NCBI GenBank assembly: GCA_016718345.1
Contig: JADKDN010000002.1
Coordinates: 299,714 to 363,713 of the forward strand
Direction: 5' to 3'
Length of the DNA: 64,000 nucleotides
Origin: Flavobacterium sp.
Lineage (GTDB): Bacteria; Bacteroidota; Bacteroidia; Flavobacteriales; Flavobacteriaceae
Part shown: positions 9,698-18,291 of the stretch, piece by piece
How positions within the stretch are numbered: the stretch's first letter is position 1
How the letters are laid out: every line of letters begins with the position of its first letter
Program-made: the position numbers and the translations under genes
Notes under the pieces: model-generated
Seen by the model: the letters and a program-made list of their open reading frames with translations, nothing else
Database searches by the model: none
What the model was told of the DNA's origin: nothing

Positions 9698-11251
9698 TTA
9701 ATCTGCAATAACATTTCCTTTTTTATCAAAGAAATGATATTCTAAATACGTGTAAGCGTCACGTGGTATGATTCTCACCCACTTTTTATGTTCAAAAAAC
9801 CATTTTGAACGTAATGATGGAAAACCTTTACTGAGGTATGCAGCCACAAAAGGATGTACATTAAGCACAACTTTGTTGTGGGTTTTTAAAATGCGTTCTA
9901 GATCAAAAGCAATTTTATCAATGATTTGAATTGGCGCTTCAATTTCGCCCTCTACATTGTTTGGGTCTTCTTCACTAGTTTTAATATTTACTTCTGGTCT
10001 TACTCTTTGTCTGGTAATCTGGACTAGCCCAAATTTACTCGGCGGTAAGATTTTGTGTTTGGCTTTATCATCGCTCATTTCTTCTCTCAAGAAGTCGAAC
10101 AACACTTTTCTATTTTCTGGATTTTGCATATCGATAAAATCAATAACTATGATGCCTCCCATATCTCGCAAACGCAATTGTCTAGCGATTTCGGCAGCGG
10201 CAATCATATTGACTTCCATGGCTGTATCTTCCTGGTTGGTTGCCTTATTAGAACGGTTTCCGCTGTTCACGTCTATAACGTGTAACGCTTCAGTGTGTTC
10301 GATAATAAGATAAGCCCCTTTACTCATGGATACTGTTTTTCCAAAAGAAGTTTTGATTTGTCTCTCTATGTTGTATTTCTCAAAAATAGGAGTGTCTTTA
10401 GATTGATAAAACTTAACCATTGATTGTTTGGAAGGTGCAATTTCTTGCACGTAATCCTTTGTTTCGTTGTACAACTCTTCGTCATCTATATGAATGCCGC
10501 TAAAGGTATCATTAAAAACGTCTCTTAATATTGAAGATGCTCTGTTGAGCTCCCCCAACACCTTGGACGGATGATGAGCAGTTGGTAATTTTTTACACAT
10601 TGCAGTCCATCTATCTATCAGGCTCTGCAAATCTTTTTCTATTTCGGCTGTATTTTTGCCTTTGGCTACTGTGCGAACAATAACACCAAATCCTTTTGGT
10701 TTGATAGCTTGTACAAGTTTTTTAAGTCTGTCTTTTTCGCCTTTTTCTTCTATTTTTTGAGAAACAGAAACGCGATCTGAGAACGGAACTAAAACAATAT
10801 AACGTCCAGCAAGGGAAAGCTCTGAGCTAATTCTTGGTCCTTTGGTCGATATTGGTTCTTTCACAACTTGCACTAAAATGGATTGATTGGCGCTAAGCAC
10901 ACTGGCTACAGTGCCGTCTTTATCAATCTCTTTTTCAAACTGAAAGTTTTTTAGGGAGAAATCTTTTAATTTACCTGCGCTTACAAGTTTTATGAATTTC
11001 AGTTGGGAAGCAAGATTTGGACCTAAATCGTGATAATGTAAAAAGGCGTCTTTTTCGAAGCCTACATTTACAAAAGCGGCATTAAGTCCCGCAACAGGTT
11101 TTCGTATTTTGGCAATAAAAATATCGCCTACTTGGAATTTGCTGGTTTCTCGTTCTTTGTGTAATTCAATTAGTTTTCCATCTTTTAATAAGGCAAAATC
11201 TACGGCTTCAGAACTAGATCGGATGATTAATTCTTTATTCACGCTGTACAT
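9698..11251 (-). CDS. rng: Ribonuclease E/G family endoribonuclease
   Basis: The 517-residue protein matches RNase G: an N-terminal S1 RNA-binding domain (VGDIFIAKIRKPVAGLNAAFVNVG, near residue 40) and the catalytic core with metal-binding Asp residues in ALHVIDVNSG (near 324) and GGIIVIDFIDM (near 364). It cleaves single-stranded RNA in rRNA maturation and mRNA turnover. The long C-terminal scaffold of E. coli RNase E is absent, as expected for the G type. It lies downstream of the HU gene and the small basic ORF on the same strand. Confidence 0.92.
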   Translation of the reverse strand: MYSVNKELIIRSSSEAVDFALLKDGKLIELHKERETSKFQVGDIFIAKIRKPVAGLNAAFVNVGFEKDAFLHYHDLGPNLASQLKFIKLVSAGKLKDFSLKNFQFEKEIDKDGTVASVLSANQSILVQVVKEPISTKGPRISSELSLAGRYIVLVPFSDRVSVSQKIEEKGEKDRLKKLVQAIKPKGFGVIVRTVAKGKNTAEIEKDLQSLIDRWTAMCKKLPTAHHPSKVLGELNRASSILRDVFNDTFSGIHIDDEELYNETKDYVQEIAPSKQSMVKFYQSKDTPIFEKYNIERQIKTSFGKTVSMSKGAYLIIEHTEALHVIDVNSGNRSNKATNQEDTAMEVNMIAAAEIARQLRLRDMGGIIVIDFIDMQNPENRKVLFDFLREEMSDDKAKHKILPPSKFGLVQITRQRVRPEVNIKTSEEDPNNVEGEIEAPIQIIDKIAFDLERILKTHNKVVLNVHPFVAAYLSKGFPSLRSKWFFEHKKWVRIIPRDAYTYLEYHFFDKKGNVIAD

Positions 11252-11486
11252 TTTTATCCTGACTTTTAAATTGGTTTGGGTTTGGTTTGGTTTTTCAATT
11301 CTTAAATCTATAAACCTAAATCCTAAACCACTAATTTCAGGATGGATTAAACAATATTTTAACAGGTATTGTACCCGGAGTTAAAGACTGTTAGAATAAT
11401 AGATTGATAGATAATAGACTGTTTATTCTTTTATCTTTTTGTCTTTCATCTTTTTTGTCTTTTCTCAATTTCAATGAACTTTAAAA

Positions 11487-11520
11487 AAAGAAAAAGTAGT
11501 TATTAGACTACTTTTTCTTT
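11487..11520 (-). terminator. Terminator of the HU / small-basic-protein transcript
   Basis: The 14-nt arms 11487-11500 and 11507-11520 are perfectly complementary around a 6-nt loop. Read leftward, the hairpin is followed by a T run (11483-11489). The 3' end and stop codon of the small basic ORF lie inside the stem. The rest of the gap to rng (about 230 nt) is pyrimidine-rich and shows only a weak promoter-like TAGGTTTA on the minus strand. Confidence 0.75.
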
Positions 11521-11599
11521 TTGTGACGGTTAGCTCTCGCTCTTTTTTTACGTTTGTGCGTCGCTACCTTATGTCTTTTTCTTTTTTACCACTTGGCAT
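11508..11599 (-). CDS. Small highly basic (Lys/Arg/His) protein, frameshifted as read
   Basis: Read leftward from ATG 11599, this frame begins MPSGKK and, if one A is added to the run at 11582-11587, continues for 30 residues composed almost only of K, R, H and A (RKRHKVATHKRKKRARANRH) before a TAG in the terminator stem. As read it stops after 11 codons. The composition is that of a very small ribosomal or rRNA-associated protein. A Bacteroidetes-specific ribosomal protein such as bL38 is one possibility, but I cannot confirm it. It lies between HU and RNase G. Confidence 0.6.
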
Positions 11600-11629
11600 A
11601 GTTGGTGATTTTGTGATTAATAAATATTT

Positions 11630-11920
11630 TTATTTTGCTTCGTTATTCGTTTTTACACCTTCAACAAAAACTTTTGCAGGTTTAAATGCTGGAATATTAT
11701 GTGCAGGAATTTTGATTGTGGTATTTTTAGAAATATTTCTACCTGTTTTTTCAGCTCTTGTTTTGATGATGAAGCTACCAAAACCTCTTAAGTAAACGTT
11801 GTCTCCTGTTTCTAGAGATGATTTTACTTCTTCCATAAAAGATTCTACTGTTGCTTGAACGTCACCTTTTTCAAGACCTAATTTTTCTGAAATTTTCGCT
11901 ACGATATCTGCTTTCGTCAT
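11630..11920 (-). CDS. hup: HU family DNA-binding protein
   Basis: The 96-residue histone-like protein begins MTKADIVAKISEKLGL and carries the dimerisation helices, LRGFGSF near residue 44, the flexible DNA-binding arm (RNISKNTTIKIPAHNIPAFKP) and the C-terminal helix. It bends and compacts DNA as a dimer. It is divergent from mutY and has a perfect -7 box about 43 nt upstream. The small basic ORF lies 30 nt downstream on the same strand and is probably co-transcribed. Confidence 0.93.
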   Translation of the reverse strand: MTKADIVAKISEKLGLEKGDVQATVESFMEEVKSSLETGDNVYLRGFGSFIIKTRAEKTGRNISKNTTIKIPAHNIPAFKPAKVFVEGVKTNNEAK

Positions 11921-11962
11921 TTTCTTTCGTATTTATATTGAATGATATTTTTTTTGAGGTTG

Positions 11963-11970
11963 CAAATATA
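11963..11970 (-). promoter_or_regulatory. -7 promoter box for the HU gene
   Basis: The minus strand reads TATATTTG, a perfect TAnnTTTG, 42 nt before the HU start codon. Confidence 0.5.
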
Positions 11971-12027
11971 TGAATTTAAAAAACAATTAATCAACCTAAT
12001 TCATTAAAATTTAATTACATAAACATA

Positions 12028-12035
12028 TACTTTTG
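12028..12035 (+). promoter_or_regulatory. -7 promoter box for mutY
   Basis: TACTTTTG fits TAnnTTTG and ends 19 nt before the mutY ATG at 12055. Confidence 0.45.
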
Positions 12036-12054
12036 TTAACCAATAAATACAAAG

Positions 12055-12868
12055 ATGAATTTCGCTAACTCGCTAACCAAGTGGTACATACAAAATAAAC
12101 GTGATTTACCATGGAGAAATACACAGAATCCGTACCTAATTTGGCTGTCAGAAATCATGCTTCAACAGACTCGAGTAGCGCAAGGAATGCCTTATTTTTT
12201 ATCGTTTACAACAGCTTTCCCTACGGTTTTTGATTTGGCAAATGCTTCAGAAGAACAAGTGTTAAAATTATGGCAAGGTTTGGGTTACTATTCTCGCGCT
12301 AGAAATTTGCATAAAACGGCTCAGAAAATTGCTTATGAGCACAACGGAGTTTTTCCTGACAACTATACTGATTTACTTCAACTGAAAGGAATTGGAGACT
12401 ATACTGCTGCTGCCATCGCCTCTTTTTCATACAATGAAGTTGTGCCTGTTGTGGACGGAAATGTTTTCCGTGTATTATCGCGCTATTTTGATATTGAATC
12501 TGATATAGCTCTAGGTTCTACCAAAAAAGAATTTGCTGCATTAGCCTTAGAGTTGATGCCCAAAAATAATCCTGCATTATTCAATCAAGCTATTATGGAG
12601 TTTGGAGCGTTACAATGCGTTCCTAAAAGCCCAAATTGTGAAATTTGTGTTCTGAATTCCAGTTGTTTGGCTTTGAAAAAAAAACAAAGTCAATCAGCTT
12701 CCTGTGAAATCAAAAAAACTAAAAGTTAAGAATCGGTATTTCAACTATTTAATTTTTTCAGACGAACAACAAAATACAATTGTACAAAAACGTTCTGAAA
12801 AGGGTATTTGGCATAATCTATATGAATTTCCACTTATTGAATCTGATTCAGAACGTTGTAATTTATAA
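12055..12868 (+). pseudogene. mutY: A/G-specific adenine glycosylase, frameshifted and C-terminally truncated
   Basis: MutY removes adenine mispaired with 8-oxoguanine. The glycosylase domain is well preserved: helix-hairpin-helix LKGIGDYTAAAIASF near residue 107, the catalytic Asp in VVDGNVFRVLSRYF, and the four-Cys iron-sulfur cluster (C-x6-C-x2-C-x5-C, about 192-208). The frame breaks in the A9 run 12676-12684; removing one A continues into the MutT-like domain (GIWHNLYEFPLIES) but ends at TAA 12866 after 270 residues, roughly 70 short of typical. No missing segment is seen before ssb, so this end loss is not explained by the indel. Confidence 0.82.
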
Positions 12869-12905
12869 TTTTATAGAAAAAAACAGAAATATTTTCAAAA
12901 ATTAG

Positions 12906-12913
12906 TACATTTG
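12906..12913 (+). promoter_or_regulatory. -7 promoter box for ssb
   Basis: TACATTTG is a perfect TAnnTTTG and ends 22 nt before the ssb ATG. Confidence 0.5.
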
Positions 12914-12935
12914 AATCATAAAGAAATATAAAAAG

Positions 12936-13367
12936 ATGAGCGGTACATTAAATAAAGTAATGTTAATAGGTTATTTAGGCGATGAAGTAAAAATGCATTA
13001 TTTTGATGGAGGAAATTGCATTGGCAGATTCCCATTGGCCACAAATGAGACCTATATTAATAAGACTACTAATGAAAAAATCACCTCTACTGAATGGCAT
13101 AATTTAGTAGTTAGAAATAAGGCGGCTGAAATTTGCGAGAAATTTTTATCGAAAGGGGATAAAATATTTGTTGAAGGAAGAATTAAATCTCGTCAATGGC
13201 AAGCTGAAGATGGCACTACAAAATACACCACTGAAATTCAAGTAACCGAATTCACGTTTCTCACCACCAAAAAAGATACCGAAAATCAAAAACCATCGTC
13301 TGAGCCAAAAAGTACTTCTTTTGAAGCACCAGCTAACCCATTGCCAGAAAACGATTTACCGTTTTAA
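12936..13367 (+). CDS. ssb: Single-stranded DNA-binding protein
   Basis: The 143-residue protein has the SSB oligonucleotide-binding fold at about 1-105 (GTLNKVMLIGYLGDEVKMHYF, TEWHNLVVRNKAAEICEKFL, GRIKSRQW), a linker rich in K, P, S and A, and the conserved acidic tip NDLPF that recruits replication and repair partners. It coats single-stranded DNA during replication and repair. Its own promoter lies in the gap after mutY. The gliding gene gldE follows after 23 nt, the usual Flavobacterium arrangement. Confidence 0.95.
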   Translation: MSGTLNKVMLIGYLGDEVKMHYFDGGNCIGRFPLATNETYINKTTNEKITSTEWHNLVVRNKAAEICEKFLSKGDKIFVEGRIKSRQWQAEDGTTKYTTEIQVTEFTFLTTKKDTENQKPSSEPKSTSFEAPANPLPENDLPF

Positions 13368-13390
13368 TTGTTTAACTAATTCCATTTAAT

Positions 13391-14689
13391 TTGGACCCAG
13401 AGCCCAATATTTCTCTTTTATCTGCTATTGATACCGAATCCGTTTTAGGCTACATAGCAATGTTCATTTTGTTGTTTTGTTCAGCGTTGGTTTCGGCAGC
13501 AGAAGTTGCCTATTTTTCCCTAACCACAAAAGACCTTGAGGATTGCTCTCGAGAACATCCTTCGCAAGCTCAAATTATTTCTTCTTTACTTCAAAAACCA
13601 AAAAAATTACTTGCAACCTTGCTGGTGGCAAACAACTTTATCAATATTGGTGTCGTAATTTTGTTTTCATTTATTGGTAGAAATTTATTTACATCTATAG
13701 CTTCACCTCTATTAAAATTTATACTTGAAGTTATTGTAGTAACCTTTTTAATTTTATTGTTTGGCGAAGTTTTACCTAAAATATATGCTAGCAGAAACAA
13801 TGTAAAGTTTGCTCGTTTTTTTGCTTTCCCGCTTTCAATACTCGACAAATTGCTTTCTCCAATAAGTTTGCCCATGCGCTCCATAACCATTTATCTTCAT
13901 GAAAAATTGGGCAATAAACAAAAATCGAATTTTTCTGTAGATCAATTGTCACAAGCATTAGAATTAACCTCATCAGAAGACACTTCTAATGATGAACAAA
14001 AAATATTGGAAGGGATTGTATCCTTTGGAAACACAGACACTAAACAAGTTATGAGTCCTAGGATTGATATTTTTGCATTGGAAATTAATGAGTCATTTGA
14101 AGAAATTCTGCCAAAGATTACCGAAAAAGGATTTTCAAGAATTCCTGTTTATAAGGATAATATTGACCAAATTGAAGGCGTGTTATTTGTTAAAGATTTA
14201 ATTCCACACATTAATAAAAAAACGTTCGATTGGAAAACACTTTTGAGAGAACCTTTTTTTGTGCCCGAAAACAAGAAACTTGATAATTTACTTAAAGATT
14301 TTCAAAGTATGAAAAGCCATTTGGCAATTGTAGTTGATGAATATGGCGGAACATCAGGATTGGTTTCTTTAGAGGATATTATTGAAGAAATTGTGGGTGA
14401 TATCAGTGACGAATTTGATTCAGAAAATGTTAATTATTCTCAAATAGATGACAAGAATTTTATCTTTGAAGGGAAAATCAATTTGAAGGATTTTTATCGA
14501 ATTATAGATGTAGATGAAGAACTTTTTGAGACCAGAAAAGGTGAAGCCGAGACTTTAGCTGGATTTATTCTAGAAATTCTAGGAAATTTTCCAAAAAAAG
14601 GTCAAAAAATAAACTTTGAAAACTGTCGTTTTACAATAGAATCTGTTGACAAAAAACGCGTCAAACAAATAAAAGTAACCCTAGAATAA
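13391..14689 (+). CDS. gldE: Gliding motility-associated protein GldE (CNNM/CBS membrane protein)
   Basis: The 432-residue protein resembles the CNNM/CorC family: DUF21 transmembrane domain at about 18-200, tandem CBS domains at about 210-335 (PRIDIFALEI; AIVVDEYGGTSGLVSLEDIIEEIVGDI) and a C-terminal CorC_HlyC domain. In F. johnsoniae, GldE supports gliding with the lipoprotein GldD, which follows 7 nt later here. The start is TTG, giving MDPEPNISLL; no ATG lies upstream in frame. Identification as GldE rests on the family plus gldD adjacency. Confidence 0.9.
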   Translation: MDPEPNISLLSAIDTESVLGYIAMFILLFCSALVSAAEVAYFSLTTKDLEDCSREHPSQAQIISSLLQKPKKLLATLLVANNFINIGVVILFSFIGRNLFTSIASPLLKFILEVIVVTFLILLFGEVLPKIYASRNNVKFARFFAFPLSILDKLLSPISLPMRSITIYLHEKLGNKQKSNFSVDQLSQALELTSSEDTSNDEQKILEGIVSFGNTDTKQVMSPRIDIFALEINESFEEILPKITEKGFSRIPVYKDNIDQIEGVLFVKDLIPHINKKTFDWKTLLREPFFVPENKKLDNLLKDFQSMKSHLAIVVDEYGGTSGLVSLEDIIEEIVGDISDEFDSENVNYSQIDDKNFIFEGKINLKDFYRIIDVDEELFETRKGEAETLAGFILEILGNFPKKGQKINFENCRFTIESVDKKRVKQIKVTLE

Positions 14690-14696
14690 GTCCAAA

Positions 14697-15257
14697 ATGC
14701 AAAGAATATTATCTTGTTTTCTACTTTCAATACTTTTGTTTTCTGCTTCCAGTTGTAAAGACGATGTCTTGCCAAAGCCTTCTGGGCAGTTACGCTTGGA
14801 TTATCCTCAAGCAGAATATGCTCATTTTGAAAACAATTGCCCTTTTACATTCGACATGAATAAAGATGCCATAATCAAGGGAAAATCCGATTGTAATTTC
14901 ACGATTGATTACCCTAAGATGAAAGCTACTATTTATTTAAGTTACAAACCTGTGAATAACAACATCAATCTTCTTTTACGCGATGCTCAAAAACTCACTT
15001 ACGAGCACGTGATAAAAGCCGATGATATCCTTGAACAACCTTTTCTGAACAAAAAAGATAAGGTGTATGGAATGTTTTATAAAGTGGATGGAAATGCAGC
15101 AACAAATGCCCAATTTTATGCTACAGACAGCATCAAGCATTTTGTAGATTGTTCAGTATATTTTTATGCAAAACCCAATTTTGATTCTATTTTACCCGCG
15201 GCGAGCTATGTTCGAGACGACATGCAAAGAATTATGGAAAGTTTAAGGTGGAAATAA
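14697..15257 (+). CDS. gldD: Gliding motility lipoprotein GldD
   Basis: The 186-residue protein starts with a lipoprotein signal (LLFSASSC, acylated Cys near residue 20) and then shows the GldD pattern (LPKPSGQLRLDYPQAEY, CPFTFDMN, CNFTIDYPKMKATIYLSYKP). GldD is needed for gliding and type IX secretion in Flavobacterium, probably anchored in the envelope facing the periplasm. It forms an operon with gldE and ends at a strong terminator. Confidence 0.92.
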   Translation: MQRILSCFLLSILLFSASSCKDDVLPKPSGQLRLDYPQAEYAHFENNCPFTFDMNKDAIIKGKSDCNFTIDYPKMKATIYLSYKPVNNNINLLLRDAQKLTYEHVIKADDILEQPFLNKKDKVYGMFYKVDGNAATNAQFYATDSIKHFVDCSVYFYAKPNFDSILPAASYVRDDMQRIMESLRWK

Positions 15258-15286
15258 AAAAGAGAACCAATTGGTTCTCTTTTTTG
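15256..15286. terminator. Bidirectional terminator between gldD and the HMA gene
   Basis: Fifteen-nt self-complementary arms 15256-15270 and 15271-15285 (GAGAACC/GGTTCTC core), flanked by A and T runs, end both converging transcripts. Confidence 0.88.
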
Positions 15287-15304
15287 TTTTAAATCAACTA
15301 ATCA

Positions 15305-15850
15305 TTACATAGTTGATGCTTTCTTTTCGTCTTTTTCGCAATGTTTTTTCTTAGCACAACATCCTTTTTTTCCATCTTTAGATTTCTTTCCGTCAGCAGA
15401 ACAGGATTTCTTTTTGTCCTCGCTTTTTTCTTTTTCCTGATCTTGCATCACCAACATTGCTTTATTTCCAGAGGATTTAACATTAGAAACTTTGTATGTC
15501 TTCCCGTCTGCAGTTGCCTCAACAACTTTAACAATAGATTCTGGTGTTTGTTTCGATGCGTCAAAGGAAACCTTCGCTAATTTGTTATCAAAATCAACGG
15601 TTGCCTCTTGAACTCCTTCTAGTTCCGTCAACTCTTTTTCCATTGTTTTCGCACAACCAATCGCGCATGTCATTCCTTCTATGTTAAAACTGGCAGTCTC
15701 CACTTTTTCAGCAGCGATAGGATTTTTGCTTTTTGAATCACTTTCTACATTTGCATCAGTCTTTGGTTCGCTAGCTGTTTGTTTACAACTTACAAATAAA
15801 ATTGCTGATAAAGAAACAGCTAATACTAATTTGGTAAAATTCATGTTCAT
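15305..15850 (-). CDS. Heavy-metal-associated (HMA) domain lipoprotein with Cys/Lys-rich tail
   Basis: The 181-residue protein has a lipoprotein signal (ILFVSC), an acidic linker, an HMA metal-binding domain (about 52-115) with the motif GMTCAIGCAKTMEKEL, and a C-terminal tail of about 45 residues dense in Lys, Cys and His (KKSC, GCCAKKKHC). HMA domains bind Cu(I), Zn or similar ions. The spacing C-x3-C differs from the usual C-x2-C. It may sequester metal at the periplasmic face, which is inference. No transporter gene lies alongside. Confidence 0.8.
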   Translation of the reverse strand: MNMNFTKLVLAVSLSAILFVSCKQTASEPKTDANVESDSKSKNPIAAEKVETASFNIEGMTCAIGCAKTMEKELTELEGVQEATVDFDNKLAKVSFDASKQTPESIVKVVEATADGKTYKVSNVKSSGNKAMLVMQDQEKEKSEDKKKSCSADGKKSKDGKKGCCAKKKHCEKDEKKASTM

Positions 15851-15964
15851 TTGTTTTTAATATTGATATAAATAGTATCGTTAAAAGAATTTTCAACAAA
15901 ATTAAATAAAAAAAACAGTGCTAATTCATAAAATTATTACAAATTTGAGGCCTACTTTATGATA

Positions 15965-16832
15965 ATGAAATCAAATCAGCTAAAATGGTTCTTTTTATTC
16001 CTACTTGCACTTATTTGGGGCAGTTCTTTTATATTGATAAAAAGGCTTAGTTGGATTGAGCGCCTATCAATTGGGCTCGTTGAGAATTGTATTTGCCGCA
16101 CTGTTTCTAATAACAATAGGCTTAAAAACTCTACCAAAAATACCTCGTGGACAATGGAAATTTATTGTAATTACTTCCTTATTTGGCACCTTTATTCCCG
16201 CATTTTTATTTTCAATAGCTCAAAAAGAAATTGACAGTTCTATTAGCGCTATTCTCAATTCTTTAACTCCTTTGAATGCATTGTTGTTTGGAATTGTAAT
16301 TTTCAAATTGGATTACAAACGGAATCAAATTTTTGGAGTTTGCATTGGTCTAATGGGAAGCTTGCTACTCGTTTTTAATGGGGCGTTACATCATCCCAAT
16401 CAGAATTATTACTACGCTATTTTGATTTTTATTGCATCGGTTTGTTATGCCATAAATGTAAATTTAATTAATAAATACTTGTCAAATTTAAGTCCACTAA
16501 CAATAACCACTGGTAATTTCACCGTAATGTTACTTCCTGCATTGGTTATACTATTAACTTCAGGATTTTTCTCAGATATTCATATTGAAAAAGTACAACA
16601 TTCCGTTGTATTTATATTAATCCTTGGTATTGTAGGCACTGGAATTGCCAATATTATTTTTTATAAACTAATACAAATCTCTACACCTGTTTTTGCAACT
16701 TCGGTAACCTATTTAATACCAATAATTGCGTTTTCTTGGGGAATGCTAGATAACGAAACATTGACATTGGTTCAACTTTTAGGAGCTGTAATTATTCTAC
16801 TTGGAGTATACTTATCCAATATCAAATCATAA
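15965..16832 (+). CDS. EamA/DMT-family transporter (frameshifted as read)
   Basis: This is a drug/metabolite-transporter-type permease of about 288 residues with ten predicted membrane segments and two EamA repeats (first near LALIWGSSFILIK, second near YYYAILIFIASVCYAINVNLI). The substrate is unknown. The frame breaks in the A5 run 16039-16043, where one extra A (or two missing) separates FILIK from GLVGLSAYQLGSLRIVF. An upstream ATG at 15959 is also possible. The indel is probably an artefact. Confidence 0.82.
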
Positions 16833-16895
16833 TATCTTCAAGAAGCCTTACAACCATTGATTATTTTTTTGGTATAGTATTTGAAAATAAATTTG

Positions 16896-16903
16896 TACCT
16901 TTG
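16896..16903 (+). promoter_or_regulatory. -7 promoter box for the small T9SS cargo gene
   Basis: TACCTTTG fits TAnnTTTG and ends 17 nt before the ATG at 16921. Confidence 0.5.
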
Positions 16904-16920
16904 CACAGTTAACTATTCTT

Positions 16921-17253
16921 ATGAAGAAAAATTACCTACATATCATCACCTTAGTGCTTTGCTTTTTTACCTTGACCCTTTCGGCACAAGAAGGAAAGCA
17001 ACAACCTAAATCTCAAGATGCTATTGAAGGTTTGAGTTTGTATCCTAATCCAGTTAGTAACGGAAAAATTTATATTAGCTCAAAATCGTTGTCTAATAAA
17101 GACATTTCCATATTTGATGTGTTAGGAAAGAAGGTCTTTCAAGCAACCATCAATTCTAAAGAGTTAAATATATCTAGCATTTCTCCTGGTGTATACATTA
17201 TTAAAATCAAGGAAGGCGAAGCTACAGCAACACGCAAATTGATTATTAAATAA
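16921..17253 (+). CDS. Small protein consisting of a signal peptide plus a T9SS type A sorting domain
   Basis: The 110-residue product has a Sec signal peptide (1-22, ending TLSAQ), about 15 linker residues, and then a complete type A C-terminal sorting domain (LSLYPNPVSNGKIYISS; ISIFDVLGKKVFQ; SPGVYIIKI; KLIIK). There is essentially no cargo region. It should be exported by Sec and then the type IX system, with the CTD removed. It may be a decoy, scaffold or remnant; function is unknown. It has its own promoter. Confidence 0.88.
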   Translation: MKKNYLHIITLVLCFFTLTLSAQEGKQQPKSQDAIEGLSLYPNPVSNGKIYISSKSLSNKDISIFDVLGKKVFQATINSKELNISSISPGVYIIKIKEGEATATRKLIIK

Positions 17254-17327
17254 GTAACAAAAAACGTTTTCTCTTAATTTTTACACTTATTTTACGTTAA
17301 TTTTTTATTTCAAAGAAAAATACTTCC

Positions 17328-17335
17328 TATATTTG
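17328..17335 (+). promoter_or_regulatory. -7 promoter box for the second T9SS cargo gene
   Basis: TATATTTG is a perfect TAnnTTTG, ending 29 nt before the ATG at 17365. Confidence 0.5.
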
Positions 17336-17364
17336 TTGAATAATCTTTTTTTAAAAATTTAATT

Positions 17365-18185
17365 ATGAAAAAACTTTACACTTTATTAGCGTTTGTAGCA
17401 ATTTCAGCCACAACAAATGCACAAAACAACTTAATTATAAATGGTGATTTTGAAGCTTGGACTGAAGGGCTTCCTAATTCATGGTTCACCACAGGATCAA
17501 CAGTAGCGCAAAGTACATCTGTTTTTTACGGTGGTACAAGTTCAATTAGTTTGACGGCTCCAGCTTCAAGCAACAAAACAATTAGTCCGACAACTGACAT
17601 TCCTGTAACTCAAGGTGTAACTTATGTTTTTTCTGGTTGGTACTTAGATAACGATGCAAATGCAAAATTTAAAATTGGAATCAATTTAGAACTGCGGGTA
17701 CTGGTGGTTCAGATACTGGAGCTAATGCATTACAAGCAGCAACTTTTTCTACAGATTCTCCTTCATGGCAGTTTTTTACGGCTGAAGGTGTGCCAAATCC
17801 TGCTAAACCTGACGCTACCCCACCAGTTGCAGCTTCAACTGTTGCACGACCAGGTTTAAGAGTTTATCCTGAATCTCCTACTGCAACTGGTGGAGTTATC
17901 TATTTTGATGATATTATGTTCTATGATAAATCTACACTAGGAGTTGTAGATGTAAAAGAATTTGACAATCAAGTAAAAATGAAAACTGTTGTATCTAATG
18001 AATTAAAAATTGAAATGCCATCAAGAGCAACTGTAAATATTTATTCTCTAGACGGAAAATTATTTAGTTCAAATAGAGTAAATAGTAATGAAGCAATCAA
18101 TATTCAATCTTTGGCATCTGGTGTATATGTTGTAACAATACAAAATGATTTCGCTAAAACAAGTAGAAAATTTATCAAAAAATAA
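17365..18185 (+). CDS. Secreted T9SS type A cargo protein with carbohydrate-binding-like domain (frameshifted as read)
   Basis: A signal peptide (1-20, ending TTNAQ) precedes a beta-sandwich-like region (LIINGDFEAWTEGLPNSWFT; YVFSGWYLDNDANAKFK; GGVIYFDDIMFYD) that resembles carbohydrate-binding domains, and a type A sorting domain from about residue 205 (VNIYSLDGKLFSSNRV; LASGVYVVTIQ; RKFIKK). One A is missing in the run 17671-17674; repair gives 273 residues. It should reach the cell surface through the type IX system. The ligand is unknown. Confidence 0.8.
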
Positions 18186-18206
18186 TTTTTTCCTTGTACA
18201 ATACTT

Positions 18207-18238
18207 AAAGCTCCAATGAAAGTTGGGGCTTTTTTTTG
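18207..18238 (+). terminator. Terminator of the T9SS cargo gene
   Basis: AAAGCTCCAA (18207-18216) pairs with TTGGGGCTTT (18223-18232, one G-U pair) and is followed by a T run. Confidence 0.8.
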
Positions 18239-18265
18239 TAGTAAATTTAATTAAACTCTAATGTT

Positions 18266-18273
18266 TATATTTG
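18266..18273 (+). promoter_or_regulatory. -7 promoter box for the LuxE-like gene
   Basis: TATATTTG is a perfect TAnnTTTG, ending 18 nt before the TTG start at 18292. It supports that non-ATG start. Confidence 0.5.
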
Positions 18274-18291
18274 CAAATTAATCCCTAATTC

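Noticed and set aside
11523..11795. Rightward ORF of 90 codons over the HU and small basic genes
   Set aside because: It is antisense to the well-supported HU gene; the hydrophobic translation is a by-product of the A-rich Lys codons on the other strand.
13591..13890. Antisense ORF inside gldE
   Set aside because: It is a shadow of the membrane-domain coding sequence, with no start context or domain.
15341..15580. Rightward Phe-rich ORF opposite the HMA gene tail
   Set aside because: It reflects the complement of Lys-rich codons and has no independent support.
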